A stretch of DNA of 5,476 nucleotides from Hyphomicrobiales bacterium (GTDB taxonomy: Bacteria > Pseudomonadota > Alphaproteobacteria > Rhizobiales > Aestuariivirgaceae). Shown one piece after another: positions 5,407-5,476 of the stretch (position 1 is the first letter of the stretch; each line of letters opens with the position of its first letter). The stretch covers positions 1-5,476 of the forward strand of contig JALUFY010000080.1 in NCBI GenBank assembly GCA_027051995.1, given 5' to 3'. The notes beneath the pieces are model-generated. The model did no database searches. It saw only the letters and a list, made by a program, of their open reading frames with translations, and was not told the DNA's origin. The position numbers were made by a program, and so were the translations under genes.

Positions 5407-5476
5407 CCACGCACGCGGGGAAAGGGAAAACGCCGCGCGCCGGCCGCCCCGGTTTTTCGTTTGGACACTCATACGG

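Noticed and set aside
5440..5457. CCGG-CCGCC-CCGG followed by TTTTT on the plus strand, terminator-like
   Set aside because: Only a 4-bp stem, and no plus-strand gene runs into it within the window.
5275..5472. 65-codon minus-strand frame at the right edge (starts MSVQTKNRGG)
   Set aside because: It overlaps the dehydrogenase start out of frame and its end is the shifted reading of that gene's first codons; no clear ribosome site or domain.

Overview
The window is a compact, GC-rich stretch of bacterial chromosome with six protein genes and very little intergenic DNA. Gene content and protein style point to Alphaproteobacteria: a penicillin-binding-type carboxypeptidase with a C-terminal SPOR-like domain, an OmpR-type regulator ending in a THTLETHIYRLRQKIE-like effector segment, a short signal-less YkuD protein, and a CobW-type GTPase with a His-rich loop. 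The order or family cannot be fixed from the sequence alone. There is no RNA gene, CRISPR array, insertion sequence or phage gene.

Layout from left to right. A COG0523/CobW-family GTPase (minus) runs off the left edge. Only 26 bp separate it from the stop of the gene upstream of it, a secreted D-alanyl-D-alanine carboxypeptidase with a SPOR-like tail (minus). Then come a stand-alone cyclic-nucleotide-binding-domain protein (minus) and an OmpR/PhoB-family response regulator (minus). A 76-bp divergent intergenic region with a candidate promoter and an 18-bp imperfect palindrome separates the regulator from a YkuD-fold L,D-transpeptidase-like protein (plus). This converges, 30 bp apart, on a D-isomer 2-hydroxyacid dehydrogenase of the glyoxylate/hydroxypyruvate reductase type (minus), whose candidate promoter lies near the right edge.

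Functionally the centre of the window reads as a cell-envelope block: a response regulator, a nucleotide-sensing-type protein, a D,D-carboxypeptidase that would trim pentapeptides, and an L,D-transpeptidase-like enzyme that would act on the tetrapeptides so produced. That the regulators control the wall enzymes is inference from position. The CobW GTPase is probably co-transcribed with the carboxypeptidase. The dehydrogenase looks like an unrelated metabolic neighbour.

Points most worth a second look: the carboxypeptidase has Ala where the SxN motif should have Asn; the first 27 bases of the window are a perfect inverted copy of bases 80-106 and replace the expected C-terminal continuation of the GTPase, which suggests a fold-back assembly artefact or a real hairpin; and the divergent regulator/transpeptidase control region contains a palindrome. 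I did not find a clearly novel system; most of the window is ordinary core-genome content with a few specific oddities.
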